This document shows, in pieces, positions 27,442-35,258 of a stretch of DNA of 64,000 nucleotides. A program made the position numbers and the translations under genes. Every line of letters starts with the position of its first letter. The first letter of the stretch is position 1. The notes beneath the pieces were generated by a model that had not been told where the DNA came from, did no database searches, and was given only the letters and a program-made list of their open reading frames with translations. This DNA is from Marinobacter sp. Arc7-DN-1 (GTDB taxonomy: Bacteria > Pseudomonadota > Gammaproteobacteria > Pseudomonadales > Oleiphilaceae). The DNA is taken from positions 2,914,001 to 2,978,000 of the forward strand of contig NZ_CP031848.1 in assembly GCF_003441595.1 (NCBI RefSeq), in the 5' to 3' direction.

Positions 27442-27476
27442 ACAATAACCGTGATTTTCTTTCGCACGGTTATTGT
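27442..27476. repeat. 12-bp inverted repeat, candidate operator or hairpin
   Basis: ACAATAACCGTG at 27442-27453 and CACGGTTATTGT at 27465-27476 are perfect complements around an 11-base loop. It lies in the 226-base gap between the divergent amidoligase and KaiC-like genes. I see no coding sequence in that gap. It could be an operator for either gene. Confidence 0.4.
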
Positions 27477-27540
27477 ATGCTGTGGGCTCAATGGCTATGT
27501 TGGTCGCTCAATGTTCTGACATTTATCGAGGTTAATCTCA

Positions 27541-28468
27541 GTGACGTCACCAGAACAGCGCATTTCCACCGGTGTTCAAGGTCTGGATGAAATCGCCTGC
27601 GGCGGCCTCCTTCCACAGCGAGCGTACTTGGTCAGAGGGGGCCCCGGTGGTGGAAAGACGACCTGGTTCCGGCGTCTGATATAGAGCTTCAACCCCTGAT
27701 TGCGCAGGTCTGCGACGCGTTTGATACCTATCTCTGGGCGGGGGAATTGAGCGTGGCACTGTGTCGGTTCTTTCCGGGCCGACAGGCGTGGGGAAAACAA
27801 CTCTGGGTATGCAGATCATGCGCACAGCGGCGTTGCAAGGCGAGCGGGCCGTGGTGTACAGCTTTGAGGAACAGCCCCGTATTCTCAAGCACCGTTGCCG
27901 CAGCCTCAGCATGCCGCTGGACGATCTTCTGGAACAGGATCAGCTGCATATCGAGACCGTTGAGGCGGTGAGCTATTCCCCGGATGAGCTTTCGCATTCG
28001 GTTCGTGAAGAAGTTGAAATCAACAATACCCGCCTGGTCATGCTGGACAGCCTTTCCGGCTATAAACTGTCCGTGGGTCGCCTCTCGGTGGCGGGGGATG
28101 ACGTGGTTGAACGACTCCACGCGCTGTGTCGGTATCTGGTCAGCCGTGGCGTAACCGTGCTGATTCTTAACGAAATTGCATCAATTGCCGGCAATGAGGT
28201 GCGAGCCACCGACTCCGGCATCAGCTATCTGGCCGATACCATCGTCATGCTGCGCTATGTGGAATTCAACAGCGAACTTCGCAAAACCATTGGCGTCCTT
28301 AAAAAGCGCACCAGTGATTTCGAAAGATCGTTGCGGGCATTCGAAATCACCCCCAATGGCCTGAATGTCGGCGAGCCGCTAAAAGGCCTCCAGGGCATTC
28401 TGCACGGGCAGCCTCATTTTGTGGATACCCACCGAAACCAGACAGCGCCCGAAGAAAAAACCATATAA
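27541..28468 (+). pseudogene. KaiC-like two-domain ATPase with internal deletion and frameshift
   Basis: The first frame (GTG 27541 to TAG 27682-27684) reads [20 protein letters not shown] and then Walker [10 protein letters not shown], the opening of KaiC domain I. It then breaks. A second frame, from about 27720, reads GIERGTVSVLSGP and TGVGKTTLGMQIM and carries domain II complete: EEQPR, LVMLDSLSGY, GVTVLILNE. About 200 residues of domain I are missing and the frames do not match, so a full-length protein cannot be made. A protein of about 235 residues from 27761 could still be translated. A signalling gene with GAF/GGDEF/EAL domains follows after 12 bases. Confidence 0.7.
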
Positions 28469-28480
28469 GCGAAATACCTA

Positions 28481-30258
28481 ATGGCGCAGATTCTTGTTTT
28501 ACTTGGGCATTCCGGTAACAAGCGCTTGTTGTCCCAGATTCTGGAGAACCACGAGTTGCTTGGCCCCCAAAATGGCCTCATTCCGGACCGAAACTTTGAC
28601 ATGGTTATTGCGGATCTGGGGGCGCTTGTAAAGTGGCGGGACACGCTGGCAGCGCATCGTGAAGCGCAGGCGCCCGCCTTGATTCCTGTTCTGCTTGTGG
28701 TCAGGGAAAGCCAGCTAAGCCGGGCGAGAAGTACGCTGGACGGCCAGTTCGAGGATGTCGTGGTGTCCCCTCTGCGTGCGCCCGAGCTGATCGCCCGAAT
28801 CGCAAACATGCTCCGGCTGCGGCAGTCCACCGTGGAACTGAGCCAGCGGGCCAATGAGAGCGAAAGCGCGCTGGAGAATATGGACCGGGCTTTCCGTATT
28901 TTCTCAGCCTGCAATGAGCTGGTGATTCGGGCCAAGACCGAAACGGAGCTTCTGGATGAGATGCTTGGGCAATTGGTGGGCGATCACGGTTATCGGTTCG
29001 CATGGTTCGGCATAGCGCAACACGATGAACAGAAGTCCGTTGAGGTGATTGCTCACTGTGGCGGCGCGGCGGAGTACCTGGAAAACATGCAACTCTCCTG
29101 GGGCGACAACGCCCAGGGGCAAGGCCCTGCTGGCAGCGCCATACGCCGCTGCCAGCCGGAAGTCTCGCAGAACTTGCACACCGACCCCCTTTTTGACCCC
29201 TGGCGGGGCAGCGCCGCCCAACACGGCATGAACTCAGTGCTGGCGTTACCTCTGCTGATCTCAGAGAACACGGTCGGTGTACTGGCACTTTATTCCGAAA
29301 AACCGAACGCCTTCGGAGAATCGGAAATAGAACTGATGTGGCGCCTGGCCAAAAACATCGCCCTTGGGCTAAGCGCGCTGCGCAGTCATCAGGCCCTGGA
29401 TGCGGAAAAGGAGCGCGCCGAAGAGCGGGCCTACCGGGATGCCCTAACCAAATTGCCGAACCGTCAGTGGGTGCTGGAAGAGCTGGGCTCGCTGGAAGCG
29501 AAATCAGAGCGGGAGCAGGCCCACGCCGCTGTGCTCTTTATTGACCTGGACGGCTTCAAGAGAGTCAACGATGGCCTGGGTCACGAAGCAGGCGACTGCT
29601 TCGCTGGCCACAGGAAGATGGCACCCTGCTGAGCCCCGCCCACTTCATTCCAATGCTGGAGGAAAGCGGGCTCATCGTGCGCCTGGGAACCTGGATCATC
29701 AAGCAGGCCTGTCGCGATCTTCGCAAAGCACGGGAATTTGCTCCCAATCTACGCATGGCCGTGAACCTGTCTGTGCGCCAGCTATGGCAACCGACCTTGA
29801 CCCAACAGATCCAGCAGACCATCCAGGATGAAGGGTTACCGCCCGGCGCACTGGAACTGGAAGTCACCGAATCGTCAATGATGAGCGATGTTCCCCGCAT
29901 GGAAAGGATGCTGCACGAATTTCACGATCACGGATTTACCGTCGCCATCGACGACTTCGGAACCGGCTACTCGTCCCTCGCCAGACTTGCCTTCCTTCCG
30001 GTCAACACCCTGAAGCTGGACAAGTCCTTCCTGGATGACATGCACAAGAGCGACATGGCTCGCCAACTGGTGACCACCATCGTGCAAATGGCGGACAACC
30101 TGCGTTTGAATCTGGTGGCGGAAGGCATCGAAACAGACGACCAACTGCAAATGCTGGCGGAGCTTCAGTGCCCGCTCGGCCAGGGATTTCTGTTCACAAA
30201 ACCTCTGCCATTTGATGCGCTGGTCACCTATCTCAAGACCCCATCCCGACTCTCTTAA
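28481..30258 (+). pseudogene. REC-like/GAF/GGDEF/EAL c-di-GMP protein with internal deletion
   Basis: The first part (28481-29632, 383 residues) has a degenerate receiver-like domain, a GAF domain (about 150-310) and the start of GGDEF (DALTKLPNRQ, LFIDLDGFKRVNDGLGHEAGD). It then shifts frame. From 29599 the other frame reads into an EAL domain lacking its first part: PAHFIPMLEESG, AVNLSVRQL, ELEVTESSMM, AIDDFGTGYSSL, KLDKSFL, VAEGIE. The GGDEF active site and the EAL motif itself are deleted. A short inverted repeat, GAAGCAG-GCGA-CTGCTTC (29585-29602), sits at the junction. The EAL remnant is unlikely to be active. Confidence 0.7.
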
Positions 30259-30342
30259 GGCTGTACATCCATGTCTATGTTGGCTTCTTCTGATGGTACG
30301 CTTCAACAATACTGTATAGACAGTCCTTCGGTGGAGCACACC

Positions 30343-30595
30343 ATGAAAAGAGTCGATGCTAACTTCTGCATGCCAGTGCCAACGCCAGGTCAATCTGGAA
30401 AAGCACGGAATTAATTTCGAGGCCACCCAAAGGCTGTGGAAAGTTCCGTACTTGCTGGAAATCCGCGTAAAATCAGAGGGCGAGCCAATCATTGTTGCAT
30501 TTTATATAGCTGAAACCACAGCATCCTTTGACGAAAGAAATGCAGCGATAGCTGAGCTTGGAAGCGTTATCAGAGAAATAGTTGAGTCAAACTGA
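30343..30595 (+). pseudogene. Frameshifted BrnT-like toxin remnant
   Basis: A GGAG motif six bases before the ATG at 30343 opens a frame reading MKRVDANF, but it soon ends. The +1 frame then reads VNLEKHGINFEATQRLW, close to the BrnT signature (NxxKHGxxFE). The C-terminal part (residues EIRVKSEGEPIIV onward) does not match the BrnT toxin end. No BrnA antitoxin follows. The locus looks like a broken toxin gene with a foreign tail. A short protein from 30356 is possible but doubtful. Confidence 0.45.
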
Positions 30596-30672
30596 TATTG
30601 CATCAAGGCCATGCACCGGATGCCAAAATCTCCGCTTCGCTCCGGTTTTGTCACCGGTGATGGCGGGCGTTA
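30596..30672 (+). repeat. attC-like fold between cassettes
   Basis: The sequence forms an imperfect hairpin: CACCGG-ATGCCAAAAT-CTCCG, a CTTCG loop, then CTCCGGTTTTG-TCACCGGTG. It ends in GGCGGGCGTTAG, the kind of right end seen in chromosomal-integron attC sites. It lies between the BrnT-like remnant and a toxin-antitoxin pair. The left core site is not clear. Confidence 0.35.
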
Positions 30673-30693
30673 GCTGTGATTGCCCCACCCGAA

Positions 30694-30715
30694 TAGTGAT
30701 ACTATAGTGTCACTA
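30694..30715. promoter_or_regulatory. Operator-like palindrome of toxin-antitoxin pair 1
   Basis: A 22-bp near-perfect palindrome: TAGTGATACT, then ATAGTGTCACTA, with only one symmetric pair of G-T changes. It ends 23 bases before the antitoxin start. Phd/YefM antitoxins repress their own operon at such sites. TATAGT inside it could be the -10 element. Confidence 0.6.
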
Positions 30716-30738
30716 ATAGTCTGATTCAGGGGGAGCCG

Positions 30739-30996
30739 ATGAAAGTTGAGCTTGTTACGAACCTCAAGCGCCAAGCCACGAAGATTCTGGCGGACCTGCA
30801 TTTGTCAAAGGAGCCGATACTGATCACGGAGCATGGTCAGCCATCGGCCTATCTTGTCGATGTTCAGGATTACGAGTTTATGCAGCGCCGGCTTGAGCTG
30901 CTTGAGGGGCTCTCACGGGGAGAGCGTGCGGTACTTGAGGGAAGAACATGCAGCCAAAGTGAGGCCAGGGCGAAAATGAGTAAATGGCTGAAGTAA
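30739..30996 (+). CDS. Phd/YefM-family antitoxin
   Basis: The 85-residue protein has the Phd/YefM pattern: ATKILADLHLSKEPILITEHGQPSAYLVDVQDYEFM in the DNA-binding N-terminal half and a charged C-terminal tail that would wrap the toxin. A GGGGGAG motif precedes the ATG. It overlaps the toxin start by 13 bases. An operator-like palindrome lies just upstream. Lower GC and flanking attC-like folds suggest a gene-cassette origin. Such pairs stabilise integrons. Confidence 0.8.
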   Translation: MKVELVTNLKRQATKILADLHLSKEPILITEHGQPSAYLVDVQDYEFMQRRLELLEGLSRGERAVLEGRTCSQSEARAKMSKWLK

Positions 30997-31286
30997 TCTG
31001 GACGGAGCCCGCGCTTCAGGAACTGGACGCTATTGCCGAGTACGTTGATCTGGATAATCCTGCTGCCGCAAGCCATTTGGTCGAAGAAGTCTTCGATAAA
31101 ACCGAGCGTTTGCAGGATTTTCCCCAATCCGGACGGATTCCTCCGGAGCTCCCCAATTCGGTATACAGAGAAGTAGTGGTGCCCCCTTGTCGAATTTTTT
31201 TTCGTGAAGATAAGAAACGGGTTCTCATACTCTGTGTTATGAGAGAGGAGCGGCAGCTTCGTGCATACATACTTGGGAGTAGCTAA
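30984..31286 (+). CDS. RelE/ParE-family toxin
   Basis: The 100-residue protein matches the RelE/ParE fold: VIWTEPALQELDAIAEYVDLDNP, then FPQSGRIPPEL, YREVVVPPCRIFFRE and LCVMREERQL. Its tyrosine-arginine-rich C-terminal strands are usual for the family. Whether it cuts mRNA (RelE-like) or poisons gyrase (ParE-like) cannot be decided. The ParE branch is favoured by the Phd-type partner and the ALQELDAIAEY helix. It overlaps the antitoxin gene by 13 bases. Confidence 0.8.
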   Translation: MAEVIWTEPALQELDAIAEYVDLDNPAAASHLVEEVFDKTERLQDFPQSGRIPPELPNSVYREVVVPPCRIFFREDKKRVLILCVMREERQLRAYILGSS

Positions 31287-31324
31287 CCAGGTGCGCTTCG
31301 GCGCCATGCACCAAGGAGAGTGAA

Positions 31325-31420
31325 GTGCCAATAACCGGCGAGTGTTTTTGCGGTGAGGTGAGGAGGAGTCCATCCCATTGCTTACGTGGGAAATACTGCC
31401 CGATACAGCGACTCAGTATC
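31325..31420 (+). pseudogene. Truncated GFA-domain (glutathione-dependent formaldehyde-activating-like) gene
   Basis: From a GTG at 31325, preceded by AAGGAGAG, the frame reads MPITGECFCGEVRR, the usual opening of GFA-domain proteins (GxCxCGxVRY) with the first zinc cysteines. Similarity then stops and the frame wanders. Only about the first 14-30 residues are recognisable. It looks like a cassette gene cut down by deletion. The right end is arbitrary. Confidence 0.4.
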
Positions 31421-31441
31421 ATGAGCAGGGTCCCAGGAATG

Positions 31442-31516
31442 CATAACACAGGCACGGCGAAGGCTATTACTACATTGCGGCTTCGCCTCCATTCCGCAGC
31501 CGCGCGTGCTGTTGGC
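31442..31516 (+). repeat. attC-like fold after the GFA remnant
   Basis: AACACAGGCACG on the left pairs with CGTGCTGTT on the right, with an inner GCGGCT/AGCCGC stem. The left end CATAAC and right end GTTGG resemble inverted core sites of an integron attC site. Length (about 75 bases) is in the usual range. Only the fold and core-like ends support it. Confidence 0.35.
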
Positions 31517-31582
31517 GTTTCTTGACCGCACCTGTTAACTGGTGCTAGTAGTTATACCAGTTCTGTCGATTTGGTGACTGCC

Positions 31583-31852
31583 ATGCAAGTGAAATTTTCT
31601 GAGGATGTTATTCCTCTTTCAGACCTGAAGATTAATCCCGGAAAGGTGGTTGGTCGAGCTCAGGATACGCATCGTCCAATCCTGCTTACTAGCCGTGGCC
31701 GTGGTGTCGCTGTTGTTCAGGGGCTTGAGGATTACGAGCGAACCGCAGAGGAACTACGGTTCGTAAAGGCGGTGGCGCAAGGGCTCATGGACGTTCGTGA
31801 GGGCAACACTGTATCTTTGGAGGAAGCCAGGAAAACGCTAGGCATCAAGTAA
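31583..31852 (+). CDS. Phd/YefM-family antitoxin, second pair
   Basis: The 89-residue protein (from the ATG at 31583) reads MQVKFSEDVIPLSDLKINPG, then KVVGRAQDTHRPILLTSRGRGVAVVQGLEDYER, typical of Phd/YefM DNA-binding antitoxins. The tail has SLEEARKTLGIK. An upstream GTG or TTG could also start translation, and no strong ribosome site decides. The toxin ATG follows its stop codon directly. Its GC content is lower than the core genes. Confidence 0.75.
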   Translation: MQVKFSEDVIPLSDLKINPGKVVGRAQDTHRPILLTSRGRGVAVVQGLEDYERTAEELRFVKAVAQGLMDVREGNTVSLEEARKTLGIK

Positions 31853-32152
31853 ATGGAATTACGCATCGCACAGTCTGCCCTTGAAGATTTGCAGGCTATT
31901 CAGGAGTACTACACAGAGCAGGATGTGCCGCATATTGGTGACGGGTATGTGACTGCTATTTTGGAGCACTCGGGAATGCTGAAGCATCATCCTGAGGCTG
32001 GCCGAGCTGTTCCTGAATTCAGTCTGGATCATATTCGAGAGTTGATTCACTCGCCTTTTCGAGTTGTTTACCTGAGGCAAGCCACCGAAGTTGTGCTTAT
32101 TCGAATCTGGCGGAGTGAGAGACAACTCGAATTACCAGAAAACGAAACATAA
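31853..32152 (+). CDS. RelE/ParE-family toxin, second pair
   Basis: This 99-residue protein has the ParE-like layout: ELRIAQSALEDLQAIQEYYTEQDVP, then HHPEAGRAVPEF, IRELIHSPFRVVYLR and VLIRIWRSERQL. It starts directly after the antitoxin stop, so the two are co-translated. It differs from the first toxin (at 30984) in sequence, so the pairs are not recent duplicates. Downstream DNA to 32270 has another weak attC-like right end (CTGTTGGC). Confidence 0.77.
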   Translation: MELRIAQSALEDLQAIQEYYTEQDVPHIGDGYVTAILEHSGMLKHHPEAGRAVPEFSLDHIRELIHSPFRVVYLRQATEVVLIRIWRSERQLELPENET

Positions 32153-32270
32153 CCCATATGCGGGAGCTGTGCAGAGTTGCGTCCGAGGTCCGCGTCTTTC
32201 CTGTTGTCTCGTTGCAGCCTGTTGGCTACCGGTTTCAAAAAGGTGCCACAGAAATGTTGGTGGCTGTGGC

Positions 32271-32801
32271 CTACGATCCGGCCATACGCTTCATGATCCG
32301 GTCACCGAGCAGGTACTGGTGTGCCAGCGCTGCAGTCACATGCAATCCGATCATCAGCCAGAGCACGTTTGCCAGGACCTCATGGATGTCTTCGCCACTG
32401 TCTTCCAGCCACGCCACTTCCGGGCCGGAAGCAAAAACCGTCCACCCGAAGAAAGTGACAGTGTCTCCCTCCCCAAGGGCCGTCGCCAGCCCTGACAGAG
32501 GCATCAGAATCATCAGTGCATACAGAGCGAAATGCCCCCACTTTGCCATGGTCGCCCAGTGTGCAGGCGCTGTAAGGCGCGACCGGTTCAGCCATCGCCA
32601 CAAACCACGAAATACCACCAGCGCGAACAATGCCAGCCCCACACTCTGATGCCAGGCCATCAAGGAGGCCTCCGAGAGGCTATCCTCCAGAGCCTCGAAC
32701 CACACCTCGCTGCCGAGCATGGCCAGCAGCAGGACTGCCATAATCCAGTGCAAGGCACGGGAAACGGCACCGTAACGGCTTCCAGCGTCCATCATTGTCA
32801 T
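32271..32801 (-). CDS. Cytochrome b561
   Basis: The 176-residue inner-membrane protein has four predicted transmembrane helices and histidines placed for two b-type hemes: RALHWIMAVLLLAML, MAWHQSVGLALFALVVFRGLW, KWGHFALYALMILMPLSG and IHEVLANVLWLMIGLHVTAALAHQYLL. It shuttles electrons, probably from quinol, to an unknown periplasmic acceptor. GGAG lies about 7 bases before the first of three nearby ATG codons. It is divergent from a two-component system and shares a promoter region with it. Confidence 0.87.
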   Translation of the reverse strand: MTMMDAGSRYGAVSRALHWIMAVLLLAMLGSEVWFEALEDSLSEASLMAWHQSVGLALFALVVFRGLWRWLNRSRLTAPAHWATMAKWGHFALYALMILMPLSGLATALGEGDTVTFFGWTVFASGPEVAWLEDSGEDIHEVLANVLWLMIGLHVTAALAHQYLLGDRIMKRMAGS

Positions 32802-32903
32802 CGTCGATCTCCTTCAGAATGTTGGCGAACTCCCCCTCCAGGGCTCTCGCGCTAATTACGGCGTATCAGTCCCGGTGCGAGCTATTGCACCAGAAAAACG
32901 TCG

Positions 32904-32950
32904 CAGAATTGTCTCGGGTGGCAGCCGAATTTGTCGCAAATTGTCTCAAC
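32904..32950. promoter_or_regulatory. Three direct repeats in the divergent promoter region
   Basis: GAATTGTCTC, GAATTTGTCGC and AAATTGTCTC occur close together between the cytochrome b561 gene and the response regulator. The last two are about 11 bases apart. Tandem half-sites spaced by a helical turn are typical of OmpR-family binding. A TATAAT at 33008-33013 could be the -10 of the regulator gene. Confidence 0.45.
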
Positions 32951-33044
32951 AGCCTGAATTGGGATGATTTTTGACAACCTCATGCCCATGCCCCGCGATG
33001 ACTCCCCTATAATCGGGACAGTGAGTACACAGACGGAGTAATGA

Positions 33045-33770
33045 GTGAGCACTTCTCCCACGATTCTGGTGGTCGACGACCACCGAGACATTCGCGACCT
33101 GGTAGGCCGTTATCTGCAGGAACACGGGCTGCGCGTGCTCCTGGCCGATGGTGGGGATGCCTTGAAGCGCCAGCTGAGAGACCACTCTGTGGACCTGGTC
33201 GTGCTGGACATCATGATGCCGGGAGAGGATGGCCTGACTCTCTGCCGCTACCTGCGCGAACACACCGGGTTGCCCGTTATTCTGCTGACCGCCATGAGCG
33301 AGGAGACCGATCGCATCGTCGGCCTGGAAATGGGCGCCGACGACTACCTGACCAAACCCTTCAATCCGCGGGAGCTTCTGGCCCGCATTAAGGCGGTTCT
33401 GCGCCGCACCATCGCGCTACCACCCCAACGCAGCCCGATGGCCGGGCAGTGCCTGTCATTCGAGGGCTGGACCCTGGACGTCGATCGCCATCAACTGATC
33501 GATCCCGAAGGCGTCGAAGTGTCTCTCAGCACCGCCGAATACAAGTTGCTGCTGGCCTTTCTGGAGCACGCCGGTCGGGTGTTGTCCCGGGATCAGCTCA
33601 TGGACCTGACCCTCGGCAGGGAAGCAGACGCCTTCGATCGCAGTATCGATAATCATGTCAGCCGGCTACGCCGGAAAATCGATCCGGACCCCCGCAACCC
33701 CCGGCTGATCAAGACCATCTGGGGGGGCGGGTACCAATGGATTGCCAGCGTGGGAGGCGCAGGGCAATGA
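33045..33770 (+). CDS. OmpR-family response regulator
   Basis: The 241-residue regulator has a receiver with the acidic pair in VVDDH, the phospho-accepting aspartate in LVVLDIMMPGEDG (near residue 55) and KPFNPRELLARI. The winged helix carries LSTAEYKLLLAFLEHAGRVLSR and HVSRLRRKIDPDP. Its ATGA overlap with the following kinase gene shows co-translation. The tandem repeats upstream and the divergent cytochrome b561 make that cytochrome a likely target. Confidence 0.87.
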   Translation: MSTSPTILVVDDHRDIRDLVGRYLQEHGLRVLLADGGDALKRQLRDHSVDLVVLDIMMPGEDGLTLCRYLREHTGLPVILLTAMSEETDRIVGLEMGADDYLTKPFNPRELLARIKAVLRRTIALPPQRSPMAGQCLSFEGWTLDVDRHQLIDPEGVEVSLSTAEYKLLLAFLEHAGRVLSRDQLMDLTLGREADAFDRSIDNHVSRLRRKIDPDPRNPRLIKTIWGGGYQWIASVGGAGQ

Positions 33771-35209
33771 AGTTGTGGCCCCGGCGTGCCGGCGGGCAGC
33801 TGGCACTCTTGCTGATCCTGGTGCTGCTGGTGGCACAGATCATCACCATCGCGATTCTGGCCGGAGAGCGACAGGGCGCTCTGCGCAGCGCCAGCCTCGA
33901 ACATGTGCTGCAACGGGTTACGGATGCCTACACCCTGCTAGACACTACCGACCCGGAGCGGCAGGAACGCATATTACGGGCACTTTCCAGCCCCTCCCTG
34001 CAGCTTTCCATCGATCCGTCAGCGCATCTCACCAATGACCTGTCCCCAACAATGACTGAGCAACTGGCTATAGAGTTGGGTCTGCCCCGGGGGCAGGTGA
34101 GAGCCGCAATGGAAGCCGATAAACAGGAATGTTTGTCATGGCACGAATCGGAGCAGGATGAACATGACGAACGCGCGAAACACGATGACCATGAGCAGCA
34201 TCTAGAGGATGAAGAGCGCCGGGAACACCGCAAGGAAAGAGAAGAGGAGCGGCAAGAGAAACGACAAGAGTGCCCGCCCATTCTGAGCGTGTCCCTGGCA
34301 TTGCCCACGGGGCAGTGGGTCAACGCCCGGGCTCAGCCGCCTGCACCCTCGTGGCTCTGGCTCAAGGCAACGCTCACCAGTGTAGGCATTACTGCCATAC
34401 TGCTGATACTCACGCTCCTGCTGGCTATCCGCCACATTCTGCGCCCCGTTAACGAACTGAGTAATGCCGCCCATGCCTTCGGGCGTGGTGAAAAGGTCCG
34501 GATTCCGGAGCGTGGTCCTGAAGATATTCGCGAAGTAACGCGCGCCTTCAATCAGATGCAGCATCAGGTCAGCCGCGCGCAGGAAGACAGGGGGCGCCTG
34601 CTGGCGGCCCTCGCCCACGATCTGCGTACACCTATTACCTCCATGCGGCTGCGGGTGGAAATGCTGCCTGAAGGCGAGGACCGGGACCGCCTGCTCGAGA
34701 CCCTGCAGGAGATGCAGCACCTGGCCGAAGCCACCCTGGATTTCATTCGTGGCAGCACTACTGAACAACACCGGCGTTATGATTTGGCCACCCTGCTGGA
34801 CAGTCTCTGTGGTGATCTGCAGGAGATGGGGATGGCCGTAGAGTACGAGGACAGCCCACGATGCGTCCTTCAGGGGCAGCCGGAAGCCGTCAAACGCGCC
34901 CTGCGCAACCTGATCGAGAACGCGGTGAACTACGGGCAGCGGGCCGTGGTGAAACTCGACGCCACAGAAAAAGAGGCTGTCATCACCATCACCGACCAGG
35001 GCCCGGGCATCCCGGAAGCCGAACGCGAACGGGTATTCCAGCCCTTCTACCGCCTGGAACAATCCCGCAGTCGTGAAACTGGCGGCGCCGGCCTGGGGCT
35101 GGCCATCGCACGCACCCTGATTCGTGGCATGGGAGGAGACATTCGGCTCGATACCGGCTCGGAAGACCAGGGTTTGCAGGTTTCGGTGACGCTGCCAAAA
35201 ACCGGGTAG
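33767..35209 (+). CDS. Sensor histidine kinase with a His/Glu-rich periplasmic segment
   Basis: The 480-residue membrane kinase has transmembrane segments near residues 12-32 and 200-222, then HAMP, the dimerisation helix LAHDLRTPITSMRLRVEML and an ATPase domain with NLIENAVNYG and GAGLGLAIA. The unusual part is the periplasmic region around residues 115-168. It is almost entirely Glu, Asp, His, Lys and Arg with two flanking cysteines. Such a stretch suggests binding of a divalent metal or copper. The neighbouring cytochrome b561 would fit a redox-metal response. The ligand is an inference. Confidence 0.85.
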   Translation: MKLWPRRAGGQLALLLILVLLVAQIITIAILAGERQGALRSASLEHVLQRVTDAYTLLDTTDPERQERILRALSSPSLQLSIDPSAHLTNDLSPTMTEQLAIELGLPRGQVRAAMEADKQECLSWHESEQDEHDERAKHDDHEQHLEDEERREHRKEREEERQEKRQECPPILSVSLALPTGQWVNARAQPPAPSWLWLKATLTSVGITAILLILTLLLAIRHILRPVNELSNAAHAFGRGEKVRIPERGPEDIREVTRAFNQMQHQVSRAQEDRGRLLAALAHDLRTPITSMRLRVEMLPEGEDRDRLLETLQEMQHLAEATLDFIRGSTTEQHRRYDLATLLDSLCGDLQEMGMAVEYEDSPRCVLQGQPEAVKRALRNLIENAVNYGQRAVVKLDATEKEAVITITDQGPGIPEAERERVFQPFYRLEQSRSRETGGAGLGLAIARTLIRGMGGDIRLDTGSEDQGLQVSVTLPKTG

Positions 35210-35258
35210 ATCCGATTAAAACAGAACGTCCGCCCGTGCAAATCCCGGCGCATCCGGC

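Noticed and set aside
27315..27491. N-terminal extension of the amidoligase to an ATG at 27491
   Set aside because: The 59 extra residues are cysteine-rich, run through the inverted repeat at 27442-27476 and resemble no GCS2 protein; the family homology begins after the GTG at 27314.
30309..30324. Possible LexA box (ACTGTATAGACAGT)
   Set aside because: The LexA consensus needs eight bases between CTGT and ACAG; here there are only four.
32140..32230. Third attC-like site after the second toxin gene
   Set aside because: The ends (CATAAC, CTGTTGGC) look right but the arms do not pair well, so it is not listed as a feature.
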